Positions 34,948 to 44,550 of a stretch of DNA of 64,000 bases are shown in pieces. Within the stretch, counting starts at the first letter, position 1. Each line of letters starts with the position of its first letter. The stretch is from Vampirovibrio chlorellavorus (GTDB lineage: Bacteria > Cyanobacteriota > Vampirovibrionia > Vampirovibrionales > Vampirovibrionaceae): the NCBI GenBank assembly GCA_001858525.1, contig LAPX01000004.1, positions 124,001-188,000 on the forward strand, read 5' to 3'. The position numbers and the translations under genes were made by a program. The notes under the pieces are model-generated. The model made no database searches. It saw only the letters and a program-made list of their open reading frames with translations, and was not told the origin of the DNA.

Positions 34948-36747
34948 CTACAGCTCCAGACTTTCAACAAATTCGGTTCGATTGTCAGTATAAGACGTAT
35001 GGCTCTGTAAAAAGTGCCGCGCCGCACTGAGCAACTCTGGAATGCCCTCTCCGGTTTTGGCCGAAATGGGAAAAATGGGAGTCTGGGCTGCGGAATCCAG
35101 CTCGGCGCGCTCTTCAGCGGAAAGCGCCTGCCAACGATCAATCTTATTGCAAACGGTCCACATGGGGGGCGGTTCAATCCCCAACTCTTCCCACAGAGTG
35201 TTCAGCACCTCCTGCACGGATTCCATCTGCTTGAGTCGCTCTGGATGGCTAATATCCCACACATGCCAAAGCAAATCCGCAGAGGCAGCCTCTTCCAGGG
35301 TGGCCCGAAAGGCCTTGATCAAAAACGTAGGCAGCTTACGAATAAAACCAACCGTATCGGAAAGCAGCACCTCTTGCCCCAGTCCACCCTCGCTCGGCTC
35401 ATCCGGTGGCAAGTACAATTTACGAATGGTGGGGTCTAGCGTTGCAAACAGGCGATCCTCCACCAATACATCGGCCTGGGTCAAACGGCGCATCAGGGTG
35501 GATTTTCCGGCGTTGGTGTAACCCACCAGCGCAATCAAGGGCATATGGGACTGCTTACGGGACTGGCGCTGAAATTGCCGATGCCGCACCACTTGCTGGG
35601 CCTCTTTTTCCAACTGGGTGACCCGTTCCCGCAGCAAACGCCGATCTGTCTCCAGGCGGGTTTCACCCGGCCCCCGGGTGGCAATGCCCCCTTTGGCCCC
35701 AACGGCGGTCTGTTGACTGAACGTTCGCCCCCGCCCTTTGAGTCGGGGCATTTCATATTGCAACTGGGCCAGTTCCACCTGAATTTTACCTTCTCGTGAC
35801 TGGGCCCGCTGGGCAAAAATATCCAGAATCAACTCGGTACGATCAATCACCTTGGTGCGCAAAATCCGCTCCAAATTGCGCTGCTGAACCGGACTCAACT
35901 CGTCATCGGCAATCACCACATCAATTTGCAGCTGCTGAATCAGGAAGGCAAATTCATCGGCTTTGCCCGAACCAATATAAGTTCCCGGATCGGGATGCTT
36001 GCGGGCCTGGGTGACCCGCTCCACCACCACCGCCCCAGCGGACTTGGCCAGCTGGCTCAACTCATCCAGGGTGTCTTGCAGGTCACTGTCGGCCTGCGCC
36101 CCCCCGGCGTGGATGCCCATTAATAATGCCCGCTCTCCGGATTGGGCCAGTTTATGCGGCCCCCGCTCAAATATAGGCTCAGTCCACTCAATCCACTTTT
36201 CCAAAGACTCTTCAGCAGCCTTGCCCACGGTGGTTAACTCACCCACCTCGCAAGATCGCCGTGTATCGCCCGAGGGCAAAGCGTCACTGGTGGGGCTCAA
36301 GAGATAAAAACCATCGCAGAACTGGGGCTGCTCTCCAAACTGGCGACTAAAGCCCCCCGGATGCTGAGGCGACAAACCTGCCATCAGGATGCCCAAAACC
36401 GGCAAGTGAAACTGCAAAACCGTCACCTGCTCTCCCAACGTGGGCGATTGCCACCCCAAGTGGGTGTGCAGACAATAGCGCCGGGCCAACCCCTCAGTAT
36501 TGGCAGGCAGGGCGATGGGCAACTGATCCAGATCATCCAGCGGGCCAACCACCACCAGCTCTACGCGTCCCTGAAAGTCCAGAAACACGGAAATTTCCCG
36601 CTTCAGCTGCAAGGTCAACTCACCCAATTCTTCAGCCAGATCCCGGGATAGCAGGACGCCCCCTTTCACCCGGCGCTGATACAGCTTTTCCAGCCGGTGA
36701 ATCAAACTTTTCTTGACGCCATCAACATGGCCAAGGATAGAGGGCAT
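34948..36747 (-). CDS. hflX: Ribosome-associated GTPase HflX, long form
   Basis: 599 residues, well above the 430 or so of E. coli HflX, owing to an N-terminal extension of about 200 residues (HVDGVKKSLIHRLEKLYQRR...). I recall cyanobacterial HflX having the same kind of extension. The HflX core begins near GTYIGSGKADEF, followed by DDELSPVQQRNLE and RGPGETRLETDRR. GTPase motifs: G1 GYTNAGKST (about residue 415), G3 DTVGF, G4 NKID. AAGGT lies eight bases before the ATG. HflX rescues stalled or splits ribosomes under stress. Confidence 0.94.
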   Translation of the reverse strand: MPSILGHVDGVKKSLIHRLEKLYQRRVKGGVLLSRDLAEELGELTLQLKREISVFLDFQGRVELVVVGPLDDLDQLPIALPANTEGLARRYCLHTHLGWQSPTLGEQVTVLQFHLPVLGILMAGLSPQHPGGFSRQFGEQPQFCDGFYLLSPTSDALPSGDTRRSCEVGELTTVGKAAEESLEKWIEWTEPIFERGPHKLAQSGERALLMGIHAGGAQADSDLQDTLDELSQLAKSAGAVVVERVTQARKHPDPGTYIGSGKADEFAFLIQQLQIDVVIADDELSPVQQRNLERILRTKVIDRTELILDIFAQRAQSREGKIQVELAQLQYEMPRLKGRGRTFSQQTAVGAKGGIATRGPGETRLETDRRLLRERVTQLEKEAQQVVRHRQFQRQSRKQSHMPLIALVGYTNAGKSTLMRRLTQADVLVEDRLFATLDPTIRKLYLPPDEPSEGGLGQEVLLSDTVGFIRKLPTFLIKAFRATLEEAASADLLWHVWDISHPERLKQMESVQEVLNTLWEELGIEPPPMWTVCNKIDRWQALSAEERAELDSAAQTPIFPISAKTGEGIPELLSAARHFLQSHTSYTDNRTEFVESLEL

Positions 36748-36813
36748 AAGAGTTACCTTCAGGTCAGTACCCGCTTATTCTAGCCCAAGTCTCGGTATTT
36801 GCATGCCGGTATC

Positions 36814-36839
36814 AAAAAAGGGAGCCCGATGAGGCTCCC
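36814..36839 (-). terminator. Strong factor-independent terminator
   Basis: GGGAGCC (36820-36826) pairs with GGCTCCC (36833-36839), 6-nt loop, followed on the minus strand by TTTTTT. It terminates whatever is transcribed leftward through 36868-37143. Confidence 0.85.
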
Positions 36840-36867
36840 CCTTGAAAAAGACATACAATGGATGGTT

Positions 36868-37143
36868 TTAGTGCCAGCTTTCCGCTTTTCGTGGTTGTCT
36901 CATTAGTTTTCCACGATTGTTGGCCTTTTGACTCAGCTTGTTGAGTGCTTCGTGGGCCTCTTCTAAAAATATGATGCCCTCTTCGGCCTCATCACTCAGC
37001 CCCAGGGAATCATTCAGTACGTCATCATCAAAGTTGAAAAGCTCGCCCCATTTTCCATTATGCGATTTCAAGACACGAACTCCTTCTTGTTCAAGTGGGA
37101 TGGTTACCGACAAAAATTTTGCCGTAATCCAGCTATCGGACAA
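36868..37143 (-). CDS. Small hypothetical protein, start uncertain
   Basis: An acidic-centred ORF of up to 91 residues from a TTG start (FDDDVLNDSLGLSDEAEEG, then a basic tail NRGKLMRQPRKAESWH). The strong terminator 30 bases downstream argues that the locus is transcribed leftward. There is no ATG or GTG with a ribosome-binding site, and the frame continues to a stop only about 14 codons further upstream. It may be a decayed or truncated gene. No family recognised. Confidence 0.4.
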   Translation of the reverse strand: MSDSWITAKFLSVTIPLEQEGVRVLKSHNGKWGELFNFDDDVLNDSLGLSDEAEEGIIFLEEAHEALNKLSQKANNRGKLMRQPRKAESWH

Positions 37144-37220
37144 GTTGGCAGAAACTTGAGTTCCAAATGGATGATTTTCAGTTTGTTTTTACAGAAATTA
37201 AAATTCCCGTTTCCCCAAAA

Positions 37221-37396
37221 GGCGAAATATGCTTTGGTCAGTATCCTTCCCCATACGCGTTCCTAAAACTGCGTACAGCTCAAACAACCCATAGAATTGC
37301 TTCTGACAATGATGCCAAGCCCACATTTTTTAACTCGCTGGACTCAAACAGTTACAAACGCGTATGGGAAGTAATACTGACCCAGCTTTTATCGCC
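37221..37396. repeat. Long imperfect inverted repeat element
   Basis: Arms 37237-37261 and 37357-37381 are near-perfect reverse complements: 8 identical bases (GTCAGTAT), a short mismatched stretch, then 9 identical (ATACGCGTT). Weaker pairing extends outward to about 37221 and 37396 (GGCGA...GCT). The 95-bp centre carries no convincing ORF. The layout resembles a MITE or a decayed insertion sequence; no target duplication was identified. It lies between two minus-strand genes. Confidence 0.65.
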
Positions 37397-37407
37397 CCCG
37401 GGTTTCC

Positions 37408-38451
37408 TTATGGCGTGGTGGGTAATTCATTGATTTCCAGCACCCGATGACAGTAAGCCACGTGTCCCGGTAAATATTCAATCCCGGTAGGAACTTCACT
37501 TTTGCACTTATCCACCACATAGGGGCAGCGGGTATGGAAGCGACATCCACTGGGCGGATTGGACGGACTGGGCAAATCCCCTTGCAGCAGAACCCGTTTG
37601 CTCAAATCCACGGTGGGATCGGGCACTGGAATAGCCGATAACAACGCTTTGGTGTAGGGGTGCAGGGGTTGATGATACAGCGAAGCCGCCGGGGCAATTT
37701 CCACAATTTTGCCCAGATACATGACCGCCACCCGATCGCTGATATACTCCACCACACTAAGATTGTGGGCGATGAACAGGTAAGTCAGCTTGAATTCTTT
37801 TTTCAGATCGTCCATCAAATTCAAGATCTGGGCCTGTACAGAGACATCCAGCGCACTAACAGGCTCATCAGCCACAATAAAGCGAGGATTCAGGGCAATG
37901 GCCCGGGCAATGCCCACCCGCTGACGCTGCCCGCCCGAAAATTCGTGAGGATACCGCCGGAAAGCATCCCGAGGCAGTCCCACCATGTCCAATAACTCCG
38001 TCACCCGCTGGGTTAAGGCAGGCCCTTTGTAGAGGTGATGCACTTTCAGCGGTTCGGCCACGGTGTCCCCAATGGTCATGCGAGGATCCAGACTGGAATA
38101 GGGGTTCTGAAAGACAATCTGCATTTCTCGGCGCAAAGGCTGCAATTGTCGATTGCTGAGCGTACACAGATCAGTCCCATCCAGCAGCACCCGGCCCGCA
38201 CTAGGCCGTAATAACTGTAAAATGCTGCGCCCCAGAGTAGACTTGCCACAACCGGACTCCCCCACCACGCCCAGCGTTTCCCCGGCGTAAATATCCAGGT
38301 CGATCTCGGTCACCGCCTGCACTTCCCCCACTTTTCGGTTGAAAAAACCCTTGTGGATGGGGAAATGCTTGGACAATTTTTCCAATCGAATAAACGGCTG
38401 CGGGGGAGCCGATGAACTGGATTGCTCAGATTGAATGGATGGTGCGCTCAT
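37408..38451 (-). CDS. Oligopeptide/dipeptide ABC transporter ATPase (OppF/DppF type)
   Basis: 347-residue ATPase of a peptide importer. Walker A GESGCGKST, ABC signature [15 protein letters not shown], Walker B FIVADEPVSALDVSVQ. The C-terminal extension carries the peptide-transporter motif GCRFHTRCPYVVDKC. The N-terminal FPIHKGFFNRKVGEVQAV is the OppF-type opening. No permease, binding protein or second ATPase is nearby, so its partners are encoded elsewhere. Confidence 0.9.
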   Translation of the reverse strand: MSAPSIQSEQSSSSAPPQPFIRLEKLSKHFPIHKGFFNRKVGEVQAVTEIDLDIYAGETLGVVGESGCGKSTLGRSILQLLRPSAGRVLLDGTDLCTLSNRQLQPLRREMQIVFQNPYSSLDPRMTIGDTVAEPLKVHHLYKGPALTQRVTELLDMVGLPRDAFRRYPHEFSGGQRQRVGIARAIALNPRFIVADEPVSALDVSVQAQILNLMDDLKKEFKLTYLFIAHNLSVVEYISDRVAVMYLGKIVEIAPAASLYHQPLHPYTKALLSAIPVPDPTVDLSKRVLLQGDLPSPSNPPSGCRFHTRCPYVVDKCKSEVPTGIEYLPGHVAYCHRVLEINELPTTP

Positions 38452-38584
38452 TGCTTTATTTTAACCGATTTCCGAAAACAAACCGGGAAGCAATCCAGAC
38501 AACCATCCTCTCCAATCGATTCCCTGCGGCCTTGGCCCGTGTTTTCAACTCAAAAATGCAGCGAGGTCTAACGACACGGTTGCC

Positions 38585-41554
38585 CTAGATGGTCGTAGCA
38601 GAAATTGAGGTCAGATTCGTTGAAGAAGCTTGAGGCACCAAGCGCAAGGCAAAGGCCTGACGTTGATTATCATAATCCACCGTAATGCCAGTATTTTCCA
38701 GGTCACTCCAAGCGGGATTCACTGCCAGCTCGTTGATCACCCGCTGGGCGATATGCCCCTCAAATTGGATGCCAATGGATCGCGCCCCACCCGGAATGGT
38801 TCTCACCGAATCACTCTCAGCCTCACCAAGACAAAAGGCCTTGAGAGCCCTGCTAAAAGACCGCTTCAAAAAAGCAGACGCTTCAGTTCCTGTGGACAAA
38901 ACCTTGAGGCGCTCTCGGGCCGACTGCGACAGATTGACCTCTAAATTCTGGGCCCGTAAAAAGGCTTGCTGATTCAAATTTTGGAGTTGAATATCCAAAA
39001 TCTCTGCCACACTGCCAGCCGTCAGCGGATTAAACGGAATCACATAATCAATCCGGCCCAAATGTTCCGGCTTAAAGCCCGTACCGCCATTATTAGCGGT
39101 CAACAACACCCGGACATCTTTCTCCAGATTACTCGCCGCCAACGCCGGGTCTTTTTGAGCCTTGGGACTATTGCGATGCCGAGTCACCAACTCGGTCAAC
39201 GCCTCATGATTCAGGTTACTGGTCAGGATAACCACCGTATCCCGAAAACTGACCACCTCGCCCCGGTTATTTCTCAGCTCACCCTCTCCCAGAATTTGAA
39301 GCAGCAGGTTAAAGACATCCGGGTGGGCCTTTTCAATTTCATCAAAAACCACCACCGACTTGGGATACCGACGCACCTGATCCACCAATCCTCCCTGTTC
39401 ATAACCCACATAACCAGGCGGAGCGCCTGTGAGCAGGCTGGCGGCATGTTTTTCCATGTAATCCGACATGTCCAGACGAATCAGGTGACCCTTCATAAAT
39501 TCCTTGGCTATAACCCGGGCGGCCTCGGTTTTGCCCACCCCGGTGGGGCCGGGCAGCAGCATACTCACAATGGGCCGGTTACGCACATTCCCCGTTTTGT
39601 GCCGAATAGCAATTTCCCGCAGCCCTTGGGCAATGCCTCGCAAGGCTTCCGGCTGACCCACAATATACCGGGCCATAATGGCTTCGACATTCCGCAACTT
39701 GTTTAAATCAGCCGGGGTCAAGGTCTCCGGCGCCAGACCGGTAATAATGGCCAAAGCCTGTTGTAAATGCCGTTCCTGCAAAACCGGTCTTTCACTACTG
39801 GCAGAGTCGGAGCTTTCCTTCTGGCGCTGCCGGGTTTCAAGCTCCTGCTTCAAGCGATCCACTTTCAGGCGAGCCGATTGCAACTGCCGTTGATAACGGC
39901 CTGGCAGCCCATAAGGCTCCTGCCCCGCTAGGGAGGCCACTGCCAATTCCTGCGCCTGCAATTCATCGTTCAGGGCGGCCAAACGCAAAGCAGGTGCTTG
40001 GGCCAAATCGACGACCGCTCCCCGTAACAGGGTCTTGGCTCCCTCCAGTGTTCCTTGTGGCCATACCGTACGCGACAGGGTAAAAGTTTTTTCCAAAATG
40101 TCTGGCGGAATACTAACCCCGTGGCGCTTTTCCAGTTCACGGGCGCTTTGAGCCAGCAGGCTCAACTGCCGGTTATCCTGAAAAGATGGCAGCACCATGG
40201 GTTGAAACTGCCCCCAAAGGCTTTGATCCACGGTCTTGGACGCTTGCCCCCAGTCTTCCGGGGTCATGGCCCCAATCAAGGTTAAGTTCTGACACGCTAG
40301 CAATCCGGATTGCTTGAACAACAATGGCAGGTTCTGCAAGCCGTCCACTTCCATCAAGGATTGAGCATCATCCATCACCAAAACTACCTTCTGGCGGGGA
40401 TGCCCCTGAAGATACCGGTGCAACTGGGACAGAGCATCCTCTGCCAGTCCCCCCTTATACAAGCCCGCTGCCTTTAAAGCCGGGATATCCAATTGCAATA
40501 CATGGGCCCCCTGAAAGGCCTTGGGAACCTCCTGCCGGGCAAACCGCTGAGCCAAGCCCAACAGGGTGTGGGTTTTCCCTTCTCCAGTGGGGGCCTGAAG
40601 CATCACGTGGGTATTGCGATTCTGGCCACTATTCATCAGGGCCAACAGACGCGCTGTGAACTCATCGCGCATTAACGCTTGGGGCAATTGCCCCTCTTTG
40701 GCCCGGCGCACCAGATTATCACTGTACCTGGACAAGGTCGGACATTCTTTTTCAAAAGGGTCCAGGGCCAATCGGCGCTGCTCGTCTAAAGCGGCCCGCA
40801 GATCCACCACCACCGACTGAATCTCAGGCACCAGAACCGGCACCTGTGGATGAGTATCTGGCGTCAGATCCTGCTGACAAAGATTCTCCAGGAAAGCCGC
40901 TGCCGAAAAATCGCTGCGCCCGGGCTCATCCAAAAAGCGGCTGAGTAACTGCCGACTCAACTGAGAGGCCGCCACCGGATCGTCCTGACTGTCAAATTCC
41001 ACCACCTGCTGCAATTGTTGCTTGGCTTTCTGTAAAACCTGCATGACTTGGGCTCGATCAAAATCCAGAGCGCCCGCCCCAGGCAAAAACGCCTCCATAT
41101 TGGGAGAGGCCGCTCCAGACAATGGGCGCCCCGACTTTTTGCGAGGTGTACTAACACGACCAGAAGCCTCAATGCCTTTAATCAAGGCATCTGGCAGCGA
41201 TAAAAATTCCACCTTGCCGCCGGGTTTATAGTGCGGGGGACGAAACCACTTGGCCAAAACGGGCGATACCTTTTCCAGCCGATACACCAGTTCATCATTA
41301 TCCCCCAAAGCACCACCGGCAAGCGGATGCACATCATTCATTTCCCGTGAGCCCACCGAGCTGACTGGAGAATCGGGCTGTTCGATTCTAACCCGCAATG
41401 GGCCATTCACAGACGCACTGCGCTGAAAGGTATCGGAACCAGCAATTTGTTGAGCAGCCTGATCTTTCCCCTTGTTGCCTCGTCCGGCAAAAACCATCAC
41501 TTGCCCCTGAGTTTTAGTGAAGGACTGGCGCCCATAAAATTGGTTGATCTGCAT
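38585..41554 (-). CDS. ClpA/ClpB-like protein with degenerate first AAA domain
   Basis: 989 residues. The first 300 or so have no Clp_N repeats that I can see and are unassigned. D1 has Walker A APTGEGKT (about residue 325) but a Walker B of LVMDDAQS (about 393), Asp where Clp proteins have Glu, and the arginine-finger segment reads SLWGQFQPM where ClpB has LERRFQ. A short helical middle region follows (about 530-590). D2 is canonical: GPTGVGKT (about 670), VVVFDEIEKAHPDVFN (about 736), GAPPGYVGYEQGG pore loop and GRIDYVIPFNPL. So D2 is probably active and D1 a structural or regulatory ring. AGGA lies eight bases before the ATG. Confidence 0.85.
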   Translation of the reverse strand: MQINQFYGRQSFTKTQGQVMVFAGRGNKGKDQAAQQIAGSDTFQRSASVNGPLRVRIEQPDSPVSSVGSREMNDVHPLAGGALGDNDELVYRLEKVSPVLAKWFRPPHYKPGGKVEFLSLPDALIKGIEASGRVSTPRKKSGRPLSGAASPNMEAFLPGAGALDFDRAQVMQVLQKAKQQLQQVVEFDSQDDPVAASQLSRQLLSRFLDEPGRSDFSAAAFLENLCQQDLTPDTHPQVPVLVPEIQSVVVDLRAALDEQRRLALDPFEKECPTLSRYSDNLVRRAKEGQLPQALMRDEFTARLLALMNSGQNRNTHVMLQAPTGEGKTHTLLGLAQRFARQEVPKAFQGAHVLQLDIPALKAAGLYKGGLAEDALSQLHRYLQGHPRQKVVLVMDDAQSLMEVDGLQNLPLLFKQSGLLACQNLTLIGAMTPEDWGQASKTVDQSLWGQFQPMVLPSFQDNRQLSLLAQSARELEKRHGVSIPPDILEKTFTLSRTVWPQGTLEGAKTLLRGAVVDLAQAPALRLAALNDELQAQELAVASLAGQEPYGLPGRYQRQLQSARLKVDRLKQELETRQRQKESSDSASSERPVLQERHLQQALAIITGLAPETLTPADLNKLRNVEAIMARYIVGQPEALRGIAQGLREIAIRHKTGNVRNRPIVSMLLPGPTGVGKTEAARVIAKEFMKGHLIRLDMSDYMEKHAASLLTGAPPGYVGYEQGGLVDQVRRYPKSVVVFDEIEKAHPDVFNLLLQILGEGELRNNRGEVVSFRDTVVILTSNLNHEALTELVTRHRNSPKAQKDPALAASNLEKDVRVLLTANNGGTGFKPEHLGRIDYVIPFNPLTAGSVAEILDIQLQNLNQQAFLRAQNLEVNLSQSARERLKVLSTGTEASAFLKRSFSRALKAFCLGEAESDSVRTIPGGARSIGIQFEGHIAQRVINELAVNPAWSDLENTGITVDYDNQRQAFALRLVPQASSTNLTSISATTI

Positions 41555-41930
41555 GCTGAAGTCCTACTCGTCCCGCTAAGTGGGCTTTCACCCAAAGTTT
41601 AAATAACCCAATCAATGAACCCAGTGGTTTCTGACTACGAGAAACCAGGAATACCCAAAATCACCATGAAACCTGACGGAAGGGCTAAAACCAACCGAGT
41701 GACTATAACCCCTATGAATATATATCAATATCGGTAAACCCCAATAGAAAATCAAGTTTTTTGTGGACAGGGCTCAACAAATGGCCGGAAATTGTCTAGA
41801 ATGGAAACGTTCTGGGTTGTATCAGGGGACAAACATCGTCGTATTTCAAACAGCCTGTAAGTGACCAGCCTGCCAAACGCTTCACTTCAGGGAAAAGCAA
41901 GACCATTTGATGAGCAGAGGGGAGCATATC
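41555..41930. other. Divergent spacer between the Clp-like gene and acsA
   Basis: 376 bases without a gene. A perfect 8-bp hairpin lies at 41625-41647 (TGGTTTCT/AGAAACCA, 7-nt loop) with another small one just left of it (TGGG/CCCA). TCAACA (41774-41779) and TAGAAT (41797-41802), 17 bases apart, could be the acsA promoter. Around 41705-41755 the sequence is AT-rich. Confidence 0.4.
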
Positions 41931-43697
41931 ATGCCCAATTCTACCGAACAGACATCCCAGTATCCCACCATCCACAAATCTGTGGCTCCCGGTACTGCCA
42001 ATATGCAGGATTATGACCTGCTTTATAACAACTTTAACTGGGCCAGTTTCGGGGAAAGTACCCTGAATCTGCCCCGAGCGAATGGGGTCAACAAGGCCTC
42101 CATCTGTCTGGATGACCACCCGCCCGCAGTCATGCAACGCACCGCCCTGCTGTGGCAAGCCACCAACGGCGATAAAGAGACCTATACCTTTGAAGAACTC
42201 AAGCGCAAAACCAATCAATTCGCCAACGTCCTGAAAGACTTGGGGGTGCAAAAGGGCGATCGGGTGTTTGTTTACCTAGAGCGCATTCCAGAAATTTTCA
42301 TCACCCTGTTTGGGGCACTGAAGGTGGGTGCCGTAGTGGGCCCTCTGTTTTCCGCCTTTGGCCCAGAAGCCATTAAAGACCGCCTGGAAGACAGCGGCGC
42401 CGTGCTGGTCATCACCAGCCCCGATCTCAAGGATCGCCTGGACAGTGTGCTACCGGAGCTTCCGGCCATTCGACACGTCATTCTGGTGGATCGCCAACAG
42501 GAATACGGCCATCCACTCAAAACTCACGAAGTGCGCTATGAAACTGCCATGCAAAACGCTTCAGAAGCGTTTGAGGTGCCCTACACCGATCCGGATGACT
42601 ATTCCATCATCCATTACACCTCCGGCACCACTGGCAAGCCCAAGGGAGCCGTTCACCGCCATGCCGCAGTGATTGCCCAGGCGGCTACCGCCAAGTACAT
42701 TCTGGATTTGCAGCCGGAAAAAGACATCTACTGGTGTACCGCCGATCCGGGCTGGGTCACTGGCACCTCTTATGGCATGTTTGGCCCCTGGGCACTGGGC
42801 GCAACCCTGCTGGTGTATGAAGGCCCCTTCAACGCGGAAAGCTGGTATCAGCTGATTCAGGATTACAAGGTGACCGTTTGGTACACCGCACCCACGGCCA
42901 TTCGCATGCTCATGAAAGCCGGAGAAGACGTGGCTGCCCAGTACAATTTTTCCTCCCTGCGGCACCTATGCAGCGTGGGAGAACCCCTCAACCCGGAAGC
43001 AGTGGTGTGGGGACAGAAAGTCTTCGGACATGTGTTCCACGACACTTGGTGGCAAACCGAAACCGGGGCCATGCACATCTGCAACTACCCGTGCATGCCG
43101 GTCAAGCCGGGTTCCATGGGCAAGCCCTTCCCCGGCGTAGTGGCGGGCATTCTGGATGACGCATTCAACCCCCTGCCCGCTGGCGAAGAAGGGCATTTGG
43201 CCATTCGTCCGGACGCCCCTTCCATCTTCCGCAGCTATTGGGGCAAAGAGGAAATGTACAATTCCAAGTTCAAAAACAGCTGGTACATTACCGGCGACCG
43301 GGCCCGCATGGATGCGGACGGCTATTACTGGTTCATTGGCCGGGCCGATGATGTCATTAATACCGCTGGGCACCTGGTCGGCCCATTTGAAGTGGAAAGC
43401 GCCCTCATCGAGCACCCCGCTGTGGCTGAAGCTGGCGTCATTGGCAAGCCCGATGCTGAGCGGTTGGAGATTGTGAAGGCCTTTATCTCCCTGAAGAAAG
43501 GCTTTGAGCCGTCCCCCCAGCTGGAGCAGGAGATTAAAAACTTTGTGCGCACCCGTTTGGCCGCCCACGCCTACCCCCGAGAAATTGAGTTCCTCAGCGG
43601 CTTGCCCAAAACCCGCAGCGGTAAGATCATGCGCCGTCTGCTGAAAGCCCGGGAATTGGGCCTGCCGGAAGGCGATACCTCGACACTGGAAGATTAA
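41931..43697 (+). CDS. acsA: Acetyl-CoA synthetase
   Basis: Activates acetate to acetyl-CoA through acetyl-AMP. 588 residues from the ATG at 41931, which has GGGGAG eight bases upstream; an ATG at 41907 has none. AMP-binding motif YTSGTTGKPKGAVHRH, then WWQTETGAMHICNYP, YITGDRARMDADGYYWFIGRADDVI and the C-terminal KTRSGKIMRRLLK with the regulatory lysine of this family. Length fits the short AcsA type. It is convergent with the RDD gene, overlapping by four bases. Confidence 0.94.
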   Translation: MPNSTEQTSQYPTIHKSVAPGTANMQDYDLLYNNFNWASFGESTLNLPRANGVNKASICLDDHPPAVMQRTALLWQATNGDKETYTFEELKRKTNQFANVLKDLGVQKGDRVFVYLERIPEIFITLFGALKVGAVVGPLFSAFGPEAIKDRLEDSGAVLVITSPDLKDRLDSVLPELPAIRHVILVDRQQEYGHPLKTHEVRYETAMQNASEAFEVPYTDPDDYSIIHYTSGTTGKPKGAVHRHAAVIAQAATAKYILDLQPEKDIYWCTADPGWVTGTSYGMFGPWALGATLLVYEGPFNAESWYQLIQDYKVTVWYTAPTAIRMLMKAGEDVAAQYNFSSLRHLCSVGEPLNPEAVVWGQKVFGHVFHDTWWQTETGAMHICNYPCMPVKPGSMGKPFPGVVAGILDDAFNPLPAGEEGHLAIRPDAPSIFRSYWGKEEMYNSKFKNSWYITGDRARMDADGYYWFIGRADDVINTAGHLVGPFEVESALIEHPAVAEAGVIGKPDAERLEIVKAFISLKKGFEPSPQLEQEIKNFVRTRLAAHAYPREIEFLSGLPKTRSGKIMRRLLKARELGLPEGDTSTLED

Positions 43698-44452
43698 ACC
43701 GAAGCCGTTTGCGATTGCTGATAAACGGCCAAAGCGGCGTCCAAATCCGGCTCCCCAGTGACGGGGCGCTGCCAGCGCTGGCTGAAATACGCACACAACT
43801 GATCCACCAAACGCTGGCGGGCAGGCTTTAAGAACTGTCGACGACGCCCCAGATAGGCCTTAAGCAGCTCGGCCTCTTCGGCGCTGAGACGCACCCCGGC
43901 AAATTCTCCGGCCTCCAGCAAGGCCGCATCTCCCGTCATCGGTGGTGGATAGGTGGGCTTGACCACTTTGGCGTCATTAATCACAATGGTGCCGCCGATG
44001 AAGTCCCCGAAGCGCTTCTCCCCCACATTGAACATCATGCACAGCAGGCCCACCCCCAGAATGTACACATCCAGCAGGCGCATCAGATTGCGCCCCAGCG
44101 ACTCCCAAAAGCCAATGGCCTGACCATTATTGCGCACCACCCGAATGTGCAGCAGAAACTTACCCAGTGTGCGGCCGTTCCACAGCCACTCCTGAAACAA
44201 ATGGTAGCCAAAAAACACCACAAAGGTACCCAGCGGAATCCCGGTTTTGGCGATTTCCGGCACCTTGGCCACATAAGACCACAAAACGAACAGCCCCACC
44301 ACCAGACCACTGATCAGCCCCATGAGCGCTCCGTCGATTAAAAAGGCGAACACCCGCGGCGCCAGACCCGCCAATTCCACCTTGATGTGGATATTTTCGG
44401 CCGTTTCGATGGTATGAATGGAGCGAATTTCCAAAACGCCTCCCCCGGGCAA
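43694..44452 (-). CDS. RDD-family membrane protein
   Basis: About 250 residues. The RDD domain fills the N-terminal half: RVFAFLIDGALMGLISGLV with the Arg and Asp that name the family, GRTLGKFLLHIRVVRNNGQAIGF, and a third helix. The C-terminal half is cytoplasmic, Arg/Gln-rich. The annotated start is TTG at 44452; a TTG at 44434 has GGAGG closer upstream and is as likely. It is divergent from a SpoIIM-like gene, a pair often found together. Function is unknown, possibly transport. Confidence 0.85.
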   Translation of the reverse strand: MPGGGVLEIRSIHTIETAENIHIKVELAGLAPRVFAFLIDGALMGLISGLVVGLFVLWSYVAKVPEIAKTGIPLGTFVVFFGYHLFQEWLWNGRTLGKFLLHIRVVRNNGQAIGFWESLGRNLMRLLDVYILGVGLLCMMFNVGEKRFGDFIGGTIVINDAKVVKPTYPPPMTGDAALLEAGEFAGVRLSAEEAELLKAYLGRRRQFLKPARQRLVDQLCAYFSQRWQRPVTGEPDLDAALAVYQQSQTASV

Positions 44453-44550
44453 ACACGAATTGCCCAGCGCGCTGATTGTAGCCGAGGGCTATTATAATGA
44501 ATGGTAGGCAATGTTGGCCCGGAAGGCAAGCGACCAGAAGGTGGAGTTTT

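Noticed and set aside
37167-37433. Plus-strand ORF across the palindromic element
   Set aside because: It simply reads through the inverted repeat, has no ribosome-binding site and does not look like a protein.
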